From positions 1-64,000 of the forward strand of contig JAKSMW010000001.1 in NCBI GenBank assembly GCA_024400395.1: a stretch of 64,000 bases of DNA. The letters run 5' to 3'. Below the pieces are notes generated by a model. That model saw only the letters and a program-made list of their open reading frames with translations. It was not told the DNA's origin and did no database searches. The stretch is from Bacteroidales bacterium (GTDB taxonomy: Bacteria; Bacteroidota; Bacteroidia; Bacteroidales; F082). A program made the translations under genes and the position numbers. This document shows, one piece after another, positions 7,783-16,679 of the stretch; the first letter of the stretch is position 1; every line of letters begins with the position of its first letter.

Positions 7783-9123
7783 ATGGATATAATAATTGCA
7801 GGTGACGGCGAGGTTGGGATGCATCTCGCGGAGGCTTTGGAAAGAGGCGACCACAGCATCACCATCGTTGACCCACACGAGGAGCTTCTGAAAATGGTAG
7901 AGTCGCACTCCGACCTCATGACCATCGCCGGTGACTCCACGTCAATCAAGACTTTGCAGAAAGCCAACGTGAAGAAGGCCGACCTTGTGATCTCGGTGCT
8001 GCACGACGAGCACATCAACCTTCTGACCGGCATCTTGGCCAAGAAACTCGGCGCCAAACGCGTCATCGTCCGTGTCAACACCATGGAGAACCTCAGCCAG
8101 GAGTCGTGGCGGATATACCAGGACCTCGGCATCGACGGCATCATCTCGCCGGAAGACATCGCGGCGCAGGAGATCATCACCCTGCTGAGGCAGAACGCGG
8201 CGACGGAGGCCTACGGCTTCGCGGGAGGCAAACTCGAGATGTACATGATGAAACTCGAAGACAACGCCACGATCATCGGCAAGAGCCTCGACGAGATTTA
8301 CGAGCGTTACAAGCACCTCGACTTCCGCCCCGTGGCCATACACCGCAGGCAGAGCACCTTCATCCCGCACGGGGAGGACGTGTTCAAGGCGGGCGACATG
8401 GTGTATGTCGTGTCGAAGCCGCACGCCCTCAAGGAACTGATGGTGCTCAGCGGCAAACAGAAATACAACATCCACAACGTGATGATCGTCGGCGGCGGAC
8501 GCGTGGGACGCATGACGGCGAAACGTCTCGCCGGCGAGATGGACATCAAGATCATAGAAAACGACAAAGACCGTTGCTACGAGCTGACGAACATGCTCAC
8601 CGACACGCTGATCGTCAACGCCGATGCGCGAAACGTTGACATGCTCGAAGAAGAAGGCATCAAGAGCGTTGACGCCTTCATCGCCGTCACCGACAACACC
8701 GAGACCAACATCCTGACATGCCTCCAGGCCAAGGCCCACGGCGTGAAGAAAACCATAGCGTTGGTCGAGAACATCGACTACATCGACATCTCGCAGAACA
8801 TCGGCATCGACACCATCATCAACAAGAAACTCATCGCGGCGAGCTACATGGTGCGCTACACCCTCGGCGACAACGTTTACGCCCTCAAATGCCTCAGCGG
8901 CATCGACGCCGACATCATCGAACTCATCGTGCCCGACGGATGCGCGGCCACCCTGCGGCCCATCAACAAACTCAGAATCCCCGACGGCGCCATCATCGGC
9001 GGCGTGATAAGAGGCGAGGTGAGCTACATCGCCAACGGCGACTTCCAAATCGAGGCCGAAGACCGCGTCGTGGTGCTCGCACTGCCCGACGCCGTCAAGG
9101 AAATCGAAAGACTGTTCAAGTAA
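7783..9123 (+). CDS. trkA: Trk potassium-uptake NAD-binding subunit TrkA
   Basis: The 446-residue protein has two tandem RCK units. Rossmann motifs sit at the start (GDGEVGMHLAEAL, residue 7) and again near residue 235 (VGGGRVGRMTAKRL), each followed by an acidic residue at the end of the second strand (VDP, IEND) that would bind the NAD ribose. RCK-C type segments follow each. TrkA is the cytoplasmic peripheral regulator of the TrkH/TrkG potassium channel and gates it with NAD(H). No trkH is present in the window. Length and two-lobe layout are normal for the family. It is followed after 24 bp by a glycosyltransferase gene, so read-through is possible. Confidence 0.92.
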   Translation: MDIIIAGDGEVGMHLAEALERGDHSITIVDPHEELLKMVESHSDLMTIAGDSTSIKTLQKANVKKADLVISVLHDEHINLLTGILAKKLGAKRVIVRVNTMENLSQESWRIYQDLGIDGIISPEDIAAQEIITLLRQNAATEAYGFAGGKLEMYMMKLEDNATIIGKSLDEIYERYKHLDFRPVAIHRRQSTFIPHGEDVFKAGDMVYVVSKPHALKELMVLSGKQKYNIHNVMIVGGGRVGRMTAKRLAGEMDIKIIENDKDRCYELTNMLTDTLIVNADARNVDMLEEEGIKSVDAFIAVTDNTETNILTCLQAKAHGVKKTIALVENIDYIDISQNIGIDTIINKKLIAASYMVRYTLGDNVYALKCLSGIDADIIELIVPDGCAATLRPINKLRIPDGAIIGGVIRGEVSYIANGDFQIEAEDRVVVLALPDAVKEIERLFK

Positions 9124-9147
9124 AAAACAACTCCACACAAACATCCG

Positions 9148-9909
9148 ATGAAGAAACTCTCGGTCATAATAATAACCTTCAACGAAGAACGTAACATCCG
9201 ACGCTGCATCGAGTCAGTGAGGGACATCGCGGACGAGATAGTCGTCGTCGACTCAATGTCAACAGATTCGACAGAGGAGATCTGCAACACCTTGGGAGTG
9301 AGATTTTTCAGCCAGAAATGGCTGGGCTATTCAGAACAAAAGAACTTCGCCAACAGCCTGGCATCGAACGACTGGATTCTTTCCATCGACGCCGACGAGG
9401 CTCTTTCCGAAGAACTGAAAAAATCCATCACAGAACTGAAAAAACGCGACTTTGACGAACATAACGTATTCTGTCTTAACCGCCTCACGAACTACTGCGG
9501 GCACTGGATAAGGCACTGCGGATGGTATCCCGACAGGAAGATAAGGATATGGAACAGGAACGTAGGCAAGTGGAAGGGCGAGATCCACGAGACGATAGAG
9601 TTCACAACCGAGACGAAAGACAACCTGCTGCGCGGCGACATGCTGCATTACTCGTTCAACACACCGGAAGACTTCGAGAAACAGATGACCAAATTCGCCC
9701 TGATGCGCGGGAAACATTATTTCATGAAAGGCAGGAGAAACGCCGGCCTCAACATCATCTTCTCTCCCATCTACGCCTTCATCAAGCATTACATCTTTCA
9801 GCTGGGCTTCCTCGACGGCGCCGACGGACTGCACATCTGCCGTATCACAGCCAAGACGACGAAGTTAAAATATAAGACACTTAAAGAATTGACAGACAAA
9901 GACAAATGA
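9148..9909 (+). CDS. Family 2 glycosyltransferase, WaaE/KdtX-like
   Basis: A 253-residue GT-A enzyme. The N-terminus (KLSVIIITFNEERNIRRCIES) binds the nucleotide, DSMSTDST follows, and SIDADE (about residue 76) is the metal-binding DxD. WLGYSEQKNFA and the GWYPDRKIRIWNR segment are typical of the LPS-core beta-1,4-glucosyltransferase group (WaaE/KdtX). The role is probably addition of a sugar to lipid A core or a related surface glycan on the cytoplasmic face. Its stop overlaps the next glycosyltransferase by 4 bp, so the two are translationally coupled. Confidence 0.85.
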   Translation: MKKLSVIIITFNEERNIRRCIESVRDIADEIVVVDSMSTDSTEEICNTLGVRFFSQKWLGYSEQKNFANSLASNDWILSIDADEALSEELKKSITELKKRDFDEHNVFCLNRLTNYCGHWIRHCGWYPDRKIRIWNRNVGKWKGEIHETIEFTTETKDNLLRGDMLHYSFNTPEDFEKQMTKFALMRGKHYFMKGRRNAGLNIIFSPIYAFIKHYIFQLGFLDGADGLHICRITAKTTKLKYKTLKELTDKDK

Positions 9910-10808
9910 TTAGCTTTACAAAAAATATAAGTGCCAAGGGAAACGACTGTCGCTTCTCGATTGTCATCCCGACGTGGAACAATCTCAAGTATCTTGAGCT
10001 TTGCGTCGATAGCATTATCAAGAACTCGGCATACGAGCACCAAATCATCATCGCCGTCAACGAAGGTGTTGACGGGACCAAGAAATGGGTTGAGAATCAT
10101 GGCTTTGACCACATATACGCAAGCAGCAACATCGGCATCTGCTACGCCTTGAACGCCTGCCGCAGCCTCGTCAGGACGAAATTCATCATGTATGCCAACG
10201 ATGACATGTATTTCCTCCCCGACTGGGACGTCCCGATTTTGGAAAAGATAAACGAACTGACTGACTATCAATCAGATATTCATAAATATTACATGATTTC
10301 GAGTACTCTCGTCGAGCCGTCGGGCGACAATCCGTGCGCGGTGATACGAGATTTCGGCACCGACATCGAAACATTCCGCGAGGATGATTTGTTAAACGAG
10401 AAAGACGACCTCTGCCGCAACGACTGGCGCGGGAGCATGTGGCCGCCGAATGTCATGCCGCTCGACTGTTGGGACCTGATAGGCGGGATGAGCATAGAGT
10501 TTCATCCGGGGATGTATTCGGACCCCGACATTTGCAGGAAGATGTGGGAGGCCGGCGTCCGCGACTTCATCGGGGTCGGGAACAGCCTGGTTTATCACTT
10601 CGGCTGCAAGTCAACGAAAAGGGTCAGGAAGAACAGAGGCCGCAAGACATTCATCCAGAAATGGGGCATCACGCCGAGGACGTTCACCGAGCGTTACCTG
10701 CTGCGCGGACGAGACATGTCGGAGGTGGCGGACGAGAACGACCTGCCGAGACCGTCGGACTTCGGACAGGTCGTGAAAAGGATTTTATCCTGTTTTGGAA
10801 ACAAATGA
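9906..10808 (+). CDS. Family 2 glycosyltransferase
   Basis: A 300-residue protein with a GT-A fold start (FSIVIPTWNNLKYLELCVDS) and the motif YANDDMYF at about residue 96 that supplies the DxD-like metal site. The C-terminal part (WGITPRTFTERYLLRG) is not one I can assign to a subfamily. It overlaps the previous glycosyltransferase by ATGA, so both probably act in the same glycan pathway. It is followed 33 bp later by pgk. The donor and acceptor sugars cannot be read from the sequence. Confidence 0.82.
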   Translation: MISFTKNISAKGNDCRFSIVIPTWNNLKYLELCVDSIIKNSAYEHQIIIAVNEGVDGTKKWVENHGFDHIYASSNIGICYALNACRSLVRTKFIMYANDDMYFLPDWDVPILEKINELTDYQSDIHKYYMISSTLVEPSGDNPCAVIRDFGTDIETFREDDLLNEKDDLCRNDWRGSMWPPNVMPLDCWDLIGGMSIEFHPGMYSDPDICRKMWEAGVRDFIGVGNSLVYHFGCKSTKRVRKNRGRKTFIQKWGITPRTFTERYLLRGRDMSEVADENDLPRPSDFGQVVKRILSCFGNK

Positions 10809-10841
10809 ACATCTAAATATTAATCTTAAAAACTTATCAAT

Positions 10842-12092
10842 ATGGTAAACATCGATCAAGTCAATTTCAATGGCAAGCGCGTCGTGGTACGCGTGGATTT
10901 CAACGTCCCGTTGGACGAAAACTTCAACATCACAGACGACACACGTATGCGTGCGGCGATGCCGACATTGCGTAAGGTGCTGGACGACAACGGTATGCTC
11001 ATCATCATGTCGCACCTCGGCCGTCCGAAGAAGAACCCCGACCCGAAGAACTCACTCAAGCCTATCGTGAAACATCTCGAGGAACTCATCGGCAGGCCGG
11101 TCATCTTCGCCGACGACTGCATGAAAGCCGCCGACGCGATTGCGGCGATGAAGCCGGGCGAGGTGATGCTTCTCGAAAACCTCCGTTTCTACGCCGAGGA
11201 GGAAGGCAAGCCGCGCGGCATCGAGAAGGAGGAGCCGGGCTACGACGAGGCCAAGAAAGCCGTCAAGGCTTCACAGAAGGAGTTCACCAAGACACTCGCA
11301 TCATACGGCGAATACTACATCAACGACGCGTTCGGCACGGCTCACCGCGCACACGCCTCCACGGCACTCATCGCCGACTACTTCGACGCCGAGCACAAGA
11401 TGTACGGCTACCTCATGGGCAAGGAAGTGGCCGCCGTTGACAAGGTCATGAAAGACATCAAACGCCCGTTCACGGCCATCATGGGCGGCTCGAAGGTCTC
11501 AACGAAGATCGACATCATCGAGAACCTGCTCACCAAAGTCGATAACCTCATCATCGGCGGCGGCATGACATACACCTTCATGAAAGCCCTCGGCGGAAAG
11601 ATCGGCAACTCGATATGCGAAGACGACAAGCTCGACCTCGCCCTCGACATCATCGCGAAGGCGAAGGAGAAAGGCGTGAATCTCGTGCTTTCAATCCAGA
11701 CCTTGGCGGGAAACAAATTCGGTGAGGACTCCGACGTGAAGATTGTCGAGCCTATGGACATCCCCGACGGATGGGAAGGCATGGACATCGGGCCGAAGAC
11801 CGGCGAGCTGTTCGCGGAGGTCATCAAAGGCTCCAAGACGATATTGTGGAACGGCCCTGTCGGCGTGTTCGAGTTCGAGAAGTTCACCGGCGGCTCAAGG
11901 GCTGTGGCCAACGCCATCGTGGAGGCCACCAAAGCCGGCGCGTTCTCGCTCATCGGCGGCGGCGACTCCGTGGCCTGCATCAACAAGTTCGGCCTCGCCG
12001 ACAAGGTGTCGTACGTCTCGACGGGCGGCGGCGCGTTGCTCGAAGCCATCGAAGGCAAGGAGCTGCCCGGCATCGCGGCGATAAAGAAGTAA
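10842..12092 (+). CDS. pgk: Phosphoglycerate kinase
   Basis: The 416-residue enzyme catalyses transfer of phosphate between 1,3-bisphosphoglycerate and ADP in glycolysis. Diagnostic segments are present: RVDFNVPLD near residue 20 (substrate site), [19 protein letters not shown], the domain linker with GGSKVSTKI, and the nucleotide site GGGDSVACI near residue 375. Length is close to the usual value. A Rho-independent terminator lies about 70 bp downstream. The codon usage is strongly biased to C/G-ending codons, as expected for a highly expressed gene here. Confidence 0.97.
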   Translation: MVNIDQVNFNGKRVVVRVDFNVPLDENFNITDDTRMRAAMPTLRKVLDDNGMLIIMSHLGRPKKNPDPKNSLKPIVKHLEELIGRPVIFADDCMKAADAIAAMKPGEVMLLENLRFYAEEEGKPRGIEKEEPGYDEAKKAVKASQKEFTKTLASYGEYYINDAFGTAHRAHASTALIADYFDAEHKMYGYLMGKEVAAVDKVMKDIKRPFTAIMGGSKVSTKIDIIENLLTKVDNLIIGGGMTYTFMKALGGKIGNSICEDDKLDLALDIIAKAKEKGVNLVLSIQTLAGNKFGEDSDVKIVEPMDIPDGWEGMDIGPKTGELFAEVIKGSKTILWNGPVGVFEFEKFTGGSRAVANAIVEATKAGAFSLIGGGDSVACINKFGLADKVSYVSTGGGALLEAIEGKELPGIAAIKK

Positions 12093-12135
12093 GTTATAAG
12101 TTAAGAGAGTAGAGAGGAGAGTTAAGAGAGGGGGA
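12093..12135 (+). repeat. Purine-rich degenerate repeat after pgk
   Basis: Degenerate AGTTAAGAGAG-like units follow the pgk stop. The complement of the same theme recurs as the larger array at 32633-32826, so it may be a genome-wide intergenic repeat. Confidence 0.5.
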
Positions 12136-12160
12136 ATAAATTAATTTATCCCAATTATGA

Positions 12161-12200
12161 AGATGCACCGAACGTGTGGTTGCGGTGCATCTTTTTTTTT
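12161..12200 (+). terminator. Rho-independent terminator of pgk
   Basis: A perfect 10-bp stem (AGATGCACCG at 12161-12170, CGGTGCATCT at 12183-12192) with a 12-nt loop is followed by a run of T. Confidence 0.9.
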
Positions 12201-12212
12201 CAAAAATTTTTC

Positions 12213-12243
12213 TTGACATTTCAAAAAACATGTTATATCTTCG
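12213..12243 (+). promoter_or_regulatory. Probable promoter of the lipoprotein/T9SS/RHS operon
   Basis: TTGACA at 12213 and TATCTTCG at 12236 (one mismatch to TAnnTTTG) are 17 bp apart. The next large gene starts about 255 bp downstream, so the transcript would have a long leader. Confidence 0.45.
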
Positions 12244-12264
12244 CCATTTCAAAACCGAAACACC

Positions 12265-12399
12265 ATGACGGAAATTGATTTATCATACAATGTATTGATT
12301 ATTAAAAGTTTATGGGGAGTAAAACCACGCCGCTCCATTGTCCGCTATGGCATCTTCCGACTTAGCAGGAATCGGTTCATCAAACGACTGGGTGTCTGA
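12265..12399 (+). CDS. Possible 44-residue leader ORF
   Basis: An ATG shortly after the predicted promoter opens a basic 44-residue frame (MTEIDLSYNVLI, ending RNRFIKRLGV). Its stop lies inside the hairpin that follows. It may be a leader peptide or chance; no family is recognised. The high Arg/Lys content is unlike the neighbouring secreted proteins. Confidence 0.25.
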   Translation: MTEIDLSYNVLIIKSLWGVKPRRSIVRYGIFRLSRNRFIKRLGV

Positions 12400-12412
12400 A
12401 AGAAAAGACACC
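12391..12412 (+). promoter_or_regulatory. Leader hairpin
   Basis: GGTGTC and GACACC form a stem separated by an A-rich loop, overlapping the stop of the small frame at 12265. It lacks a T run, so it is not a standard terminator. The remainder to 12498 is A/T-rich leader with no other feature seen. Confidence 0.45.
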
Positions 12413-12498
12413 CGCAAAACTTCCTGTAATATTAATTAAGGTGTCGAAGCAAAGGCACGAGCAATTAAAAAAATTAATAATTTAACATTTCAACAATT

Positions 12499-13530
12499 AT
12501 GAAAAAAAATATATTTATCGCACTCGCCGCATTGATGACGCTGGCGGTGTCGTGCAAGAAGAACAACATAGAAAAAACAGACAACGGGAACATGAACCCG
12601 GTTGTGCAAACCGACAACAGTTCGGTGGCCAGACTGCTGAAATTCAAGAAGCAGGTCGAGTATTACAAGGCCAACCCCGACGTGAGGGACAGCGAGACCA
12701 TGAGCATTGATGAGGCTGTTTGGAACCTCGAAAACCTGTTCAACGTCACATACACATTTCCGGAATACAGCTATTCGGGCCTTGTCACGCAGGAGTTCGA
12801 GCTCAGTCTTGGTGCCGACAACGGACGTGTGTTGAGCAGCCGTGTGGCGGCCCTCTACGAGGAGCTTAAGGACGGGTCGCGGGAGCTTTACGCCAACGAC
12901 GGCTTCACCGAGAACAAAGGCTTCCTAACACTCCACGCCGAGGTAGGCGACACCCGCGGCGACGAAGTGCTGAAAGTGAAGGTGACAACGGGGGAGAGAA
13001 CAGATACGCCATCGCACGAGTTTGACAGCCTGGTGGAATGGGGACCGTTTATGGAAGGCGACGACTGGATCTATGGAAACTTTCTCGGAAAATGTGACGG
13101 TACCGGTGGATTCAGCGACGCAGCCCAGGAGATTGCCCGCGAGATTAACGAAAGGATAGGACTCGGACATCCATCTTTCAACAGCGGGGAGAGATTAGCG
13201 TACATAAACAGAACGCGCATTCCCTTTACCCCAAACAAGTATCATGACATGTATTGCACAGAAGACCCCGAGGGAAAATGCATAGTGTGGCAGGACATGA
13301 ATGTCTATTGGAACTACTACAGAAGAATAGCGTACTATCTGATTCCGACAACAGACCCGGATTATATTCAGGGGGAGGAACTGATTCATGTAAATATTTA
13401 TGGCAATCATGATTATAACGCTTTTGACGTTGAAAACAAATGGTGGCATGAAGGTACTGCTGAATATGGGGAAAGAGTAATGCTCGACAAATCCGTCTTC
13501 GGTGATGCCGTTGACCTTATTGAAAATTAA
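12499..13530 (+). CDS. Lipoprotein of unknown function with a WWHEGTAEY motif
   Basis: A 343-residue protein with a lipoprotein signal: MKKNIFIALAALMTLAVSC, lipobox LAVS-C at Cys19, followed by KKNN. The central part is acidic and unassigned. Near the end is WWHEGTAEYGE, which resembles the second conserved block of secreted zinc metalloproteases (W-x-x-E-G-x-A-E-Y). The preceding segment GEELIHVNI has E-E-L-I-H, not HExxH, so a complete metal site is not evident. The chain stops about 20 residues after this motif and may be shortened. It starts an operon-like run of closely spaced secreted-protein genes (6 bp to the next). The function is open. Confidence 0.7.
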   Translation: MKKNIFIALAALMTLAVSCKKNNIEKTDNGNMNPVVQTDNSSVARLLKFKKQVEYYKANPDVRDSETMSIDEAVWNLENLFNVTYTFPEYSYSGLVTQEFELSLGADNGRVLSSRVAALYEELKDGSRELYANDGFTENKGFLTLHAEVGDTRGDEVLKVKVTTGERTDTPSHEFDSLVEWGPFMEGDDWIYGNFLGKCDGTGGFSDAAQEIAREINERIGLGHPSFNSGERLAYINRTRIPFTPNKYHDMYCTEDPEGKCIVWQDMNVYWNYYRRIAYYLIPTTDPDYIQGEELIHVNIYGNHDYNAFDVENKWWHEGTAEYGERVMLDKSVFGDAVDLIEN

Positions 13531-13535
13531 CAATC

Positions 13536-15002
13536 ATGTTGAGAAGATTCATCATGGCAGTGCTGCTCGTTGCGGCAGTACTGCCGCTCTTCCCGCAGGA
13601 ATGGGAGATTAAGTTGGAGGATTATTATACGTTTGCTGGAATAAACAACTCCATGATAGACAGGAATGGTGATGTTATTTTCATCGGTTGTGTCAGCGAT
13701 GTTGCGACAGACCGTAACAGCTGCGTCATGAAAGTTGGCCAAAACGGTGATATTGACATACATGTATTCCAAAATGACACTCTTTATACGGCTTTCACAG
13801 ACATCGTCCAGTTTGACAACGGCAACTACTTCGCTTCAGGTGTCTGCTCGTATGACGGAAGCAAGATGCTATGCCCCCTGATAATGGTTCTTGACGGGGA
13901 CTTTAACATACTTGCGGAACGGTACATTGACGTTTGCGGTGACACTTATTTGAAGTATAAAGAAGGTCCGATGGTGATGGATGACGATGGCAACATAATA
14001 ATCATCTGCGATGTGATGGTCGCAGCAGGAGAAGTCAACACATGGGGCTGCGTGCTGATAAAGTTCTCCGACGATGGCGAGGAGCTGAAGAGGAACTACA
14101 TAACCGACAATGACTGTCTGAGGGGGCTTTTTGCGTCGAACATGCTCAACGTCCCCGACAGCGATGAGATTCTCGTTTTAGGAGATTACAGGGGAAATAA
14201 TGGATTGGTGTTTTTTGACAGCAACCTCAACTTTTTGAGAGGATACAACATACCTCAAGACGATTTTACAGCAATGCACTTTTTCGGTATGTTTACTGGT
14301 GATGACAAGTTGGTCACGTACGTTGATGGAAATGATTGGTTTCCGACTTATCCATATGTTGGTGACACTATCTATGGTCGAGTCTGCCTAATGGACCTAC
14401 AGGGAGAATCGACATCCTGCCGTGAGTTCAAGCCTACTAATGGCGGGCGGTTCTGGGCGGATGGAATCCGCCAAGGAATGTCGAATGTGGATAAAAATCA
14501 TTTCTATTTGTTGTCGAATAATGAGTACTGGAATTTAGGTCCCAAAGATCCACATTTGTATCTGATAGATACAGATTTGAATTTAGTTGGTGAAAAGGTA
14601 TTGCCAATGGTGGACGATATGGATTTTCCTGGAGTTATCTCACACACTCGCGATGGTGGTTGCCTGCTATGTATCAACTATCAAACAGATAAAGCTGGAT
14701 GTAATCATATCTTGAAATTCCCAATCAATGACTTTGTTCCGGATTGGTCGGTCGATGAGAACAAAACAGCAGACATTACATCGGCAGTCTATCCGAACCC
14801 TGCGACAAACGCACTTCACCTCAATATTGATGGTGACGCCACACTGTCCATTACGGACATCCAGGGGAGGAGACTCCTCGAGAAAAACGTTTCCGATGGC
14901 GACAACGAGATTGACATTTCGGAATTAAACAGCGGGATGCACATCTATCAAGTCATCGGAAGCAATTCAGAAAACAAGACAGGCAAATTCATTAAAAAAT
15001 AA
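13536..15002 (+). CDS. Secreted protein with T9SS type A sorting domain (third intact paralog)
   Basis: A 488-residue protein with a signal peptide (MLRRFIMAVLLVAAVLPLFPQ) and mature start EWEIKLEDYY, which parallels the QWEID start of the paralogs at 57 and 1813. The body shows the same pattern of beta strands and D/N-G turns (DRNGDVIFIG, MDDDGNIIII). At about residue 412 YPNPATNALHL opens the C-terminal sorting domain, ending KFIKK. It is thus inferred to be secreted or surface-attached by T9SS. Spacing is 5 bp to both neighbours, which suggests one transcript with the lipoprotein and the repeat protein. No enzyme motif is visible. Confidence 0.85.
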   Translation: MLRRFIMAVLLVAAVLPLFPQEWEIKLEDYYTFAGINNSMIDRNGDVIFIGCVSDVATDRNSCVMKVGQNGDIDIHVFQNDTLYTAFTDIVQFDNGNYFASGVCSYDGSKMLCPLIMVLDGDFNILAERYIDVCGDTYLKYKEGPMVMDDDGNIIIICDVMVAAGEVNTWGCVLIKFSDDGEELKRNYITDNDCLRGLFASNMLNVPDSDEILVLGDYRGNNGLVFFDSNLNFLRGYNIPQDDFTAMHFFGMFTGDDKLVTYVDGNDWFPTYPYVGDTIYGRVCLMDLQGESTSCREFKPTNGGRFWADGIRQGMSNVDKNHFYLLSNNEYWNLGPKDPHLYLIDTDLNLVGEKVLPMVDDMDFPGVISHTRDGGCLLCINYQTDKAGCNHILKFPINDFVPDWSVDENKTADITSAVYPNPATNALHLNIDGDATLSITDIQGRRLLEKNVSDGDNEIDISELNSGMHIYQVIGSNSENKTGKFIKK

Positions 15003-15007
15003 ATATC

Positions 15008-16213
15008 ATGAAAAATAACATATTGAAATCAGTTGCACTGTCTGTCATGATGGCAGTCTGCGGCATTACATATTCACAGGTGAACTATAGCGGTTGCACC
15101 ACCAACGGCGAGACTTCGTCCGCCATAGGCAAAGGTTGTGTCTCAAGTGGCAAATACTCGTTCTCAGGCGGTTTGAATTCATCGACAAGCGTAGATGCGT
15201 GGTCATCGTTTTCGTTCGGGGAGGGTTGCACCACCAACGGCGAGACTTCGTCCGCCATAGGCAAAGGTTGTGTCTCAAGTGGCAAATACTCGTTCTCAGG
15301 CGGGTTGAATTCATCGACAAGCGTAGATGCGTGGTCGTCATTTTCGTTCGGAGAGGGTTGCAACACCCAAGGCAGATACTCCAAAGCAATCGGATATCAC
15401 GCCATCGTTGGGAGCAGTGGTACAGGCTCGGCGGCTATAGGCAACGAAGTGACCGTAAACAGCTCGGCAGCCACGGCAATAGGCACATTCATCACGTTGA
15501 ACAGTGAAGGTGTCGCCATTGGTAGAGGTGTCAACAACATCGACAGGATGATCGTTGACAGGCATGGTGTCATTGCCTTCGGATTCGACAGCAACCTGCC
15601 GACAATGACTGTTTTCTCCGCCCCAGGGAAGAACAGAACAGGCAAGGTGGCGATAGGCAATGTCACGGGCATCGAGCCGAGTGCGAAGCTTCATATCAAG
15701 GCTGACAAACACAATGGCTTTGGCGAGGACGCAGACATACTGCTCCAGTCGCAGGCGGGTTTCGAGGCGGCGGTTTGTTTCCAAAATAAAAATAATAAAA
15801 TTTCCGTTGCTACCGACAGCAACATCATGAACTTCACGGCCGGAGGGTTCAGCTTCGCCACCGGCAAGGTGGGCATCGGTTGCGAGAACACCGTTGAGGG
15901 CTACGCGCTTGCGGTGAACGGCGGCGTGATGAGCACGCGTGTGTCGGTGATGGACGTCGATGCGTGGCCCGACTACGTGTTCGGCGGAGACTACCACCGC
16001 ATGAGCCTCTACGAGCTCGAGGAATACATCGGCCTCAACCACCACCTCCCCGAGGTGCCGTCGGCCGAAGAGGTGGCGGAACAGGGCATCGACCTCGGCG
16101 AGATGAACGCACTGCTGCTGCAGAAAGTCGAAGAACTTACACTCCACGTCATCGAACTGCAGAAACAGATTGACACCCAGCAGAACGAGATTAATGAACT
16201 AAAGGCCAAATAA
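15008..16213 (+). CDS. Secreted YadA-head-like repeat protein with C-terminal coiled coil
   Basis: After a signal peptide (ending TYSQ) the 401-residue protein has repeats of the type SSAIGKGC, SFSFGEGC, KAIGYHA, SAAIGNE and TAIGT, the short x-A-I-G strands of trimeric adhesin head domains. Two 44-residue units at residues 29-116 are nearly identical. A later part (KLHIKADK, GKVGIGCENT, YALAVNGGV) and the coiled-coil end (QKVEELTLHVIELQKQ) resemble tail-fibre-like proteins of Bacteroidota. There is no YadA barrel anchor and no clear T9SS domain, so attachment to the cell is unexplained. It lies directly before the small T9SS protein and the RHS toxin, and it may trimerise. Confidence 0.75.
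   Translation: MKNNILKSVALSVMMAVCGITYSQVNYSGCTTNGETSSAIGKGCVSSGKYSFSGGLNSSTSVDAWSSFSFGEGCTTNGETSSAIGKGCVSSGKYSFSGGLNSSTSVDAWSSFSFGEGCNTQGRYSKAIGYHAIVGSSGTGSAAIGNEVTVNSSAATAIGTFITLNSEGVAIGRGVNNIDRMIVDRHGVIAFGFDSNLPTMTVFSAPGKNRTGKVAIGNVTGIEPSAKLHIKADKHNGFGEDADILLQSQAGFEAAVCFQNKNNKISVATDSNIMNFTAGGFSFATGKVGIGCENTVEGYALAVNGGVMSTRVSVMDVDAWPDYVFGGDYHRMSLYELEEYIGLNHHLPEVPSAEEVAEQGIDLGEMNALLLQKVEELTLHVIELQKQIDTQQNEINELKAK
15092..15355 (+). repeat. Two tandem 132-bp coding repeats
   Basis: The units at 15092-15223 and 15224-15355 are nearly identical, encode 44 residues each, and a diverged third unit follows. Only a few silent or conservative changes are seen, which suggests recent duplication. Confidence 0.9.
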
Positions 16214-16214
16214 C

Positions 16215-16673
16215 ATGAAGACACATATTTCAAGGCTTGTTGCCGTCGCCGTGCTGGTGACAGCGTGGTCGGCCTGTCTTCAGGCGCAGACGAAGGCGTA
16301 CTACGTGAGCTACGCGTACGACGCCGACGGCAACCGTGTCAGCCGCACGGTGTGGCTCGGCAACGACAGGGAAGACCGCAGCCAGTCGGACACTGCTGCC
16401 GTGGCGCACTACACCGACTGCATAGATGAATGCGAGATAAGCATATACCCCAACCCGACATCCGGCAGGGTGAATGTCGGGATGACCTCCCCCACGGAGG
16501 AAGACATTGCGTTCACGGCGGCGTTGTTCTCGCCGTCGGGCGTGCTGATAACGAGGCGTGAGGCAGGGACGTTCCCCGCGGAGTTCGACCTTAGCGGCCT
16601 GCCCCCGGGCGTCTATATGCTTGAACTGCGTCTCGGCGATGAGACAAGGACATGGAAAATAATAAAAAGATGA
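16215..16673 (+). CDS. Small T9SS-sorted protein with an RHS-like YD motif
   Basis: A 152-residue protein with a signal peptide (residues 1-25, ending LQAQ). Its first mature segment is YVSYAYDADGNRVSRTV, a single RHS/YD-repeat-like strand pair. A linker follows, then YPNPTSGRVNVG from about residue 77 and a C-terminal sorting domain ending WKIIKR. A mini-protein that joins an RHS-like motif directly to a T9SS signal, 6 bp before a giant RHS gene, suggests that it might pair with the RHS shell and carry it to T9SS. This is inference; it could also be a remnant left by recombination between an RHS gene and a T9SS gene. Confidence 0.8.
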   Translation: MKTHISRLVAVAVLVTAWSACLQAQTKAYYVSYAYDADGNRVSRTVWLGNDREDRSQSDTAAVAHYTDCIDECEISIYPNPTSGRVNVGMTSPTEEDIAFTAALFSPSGVLITRREAGTFPAEFDLSGLPPGVYMLELRLGDETRTWKIIKR

Positions 16674-16679
16674 AACGAC

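Noticed and set aside
7942..9144. Long minus-strand frame opposite trkA
   Set aside because: It is a shadow of a strongly biased, well recognised gene; composition is rich in Val/Asp/His, as expected for antisense.
15066..15389. Minus-strand repeats of about 100 residues
   Set aside because: They mirror the duplicated 132-bp coding units on the plus strand.
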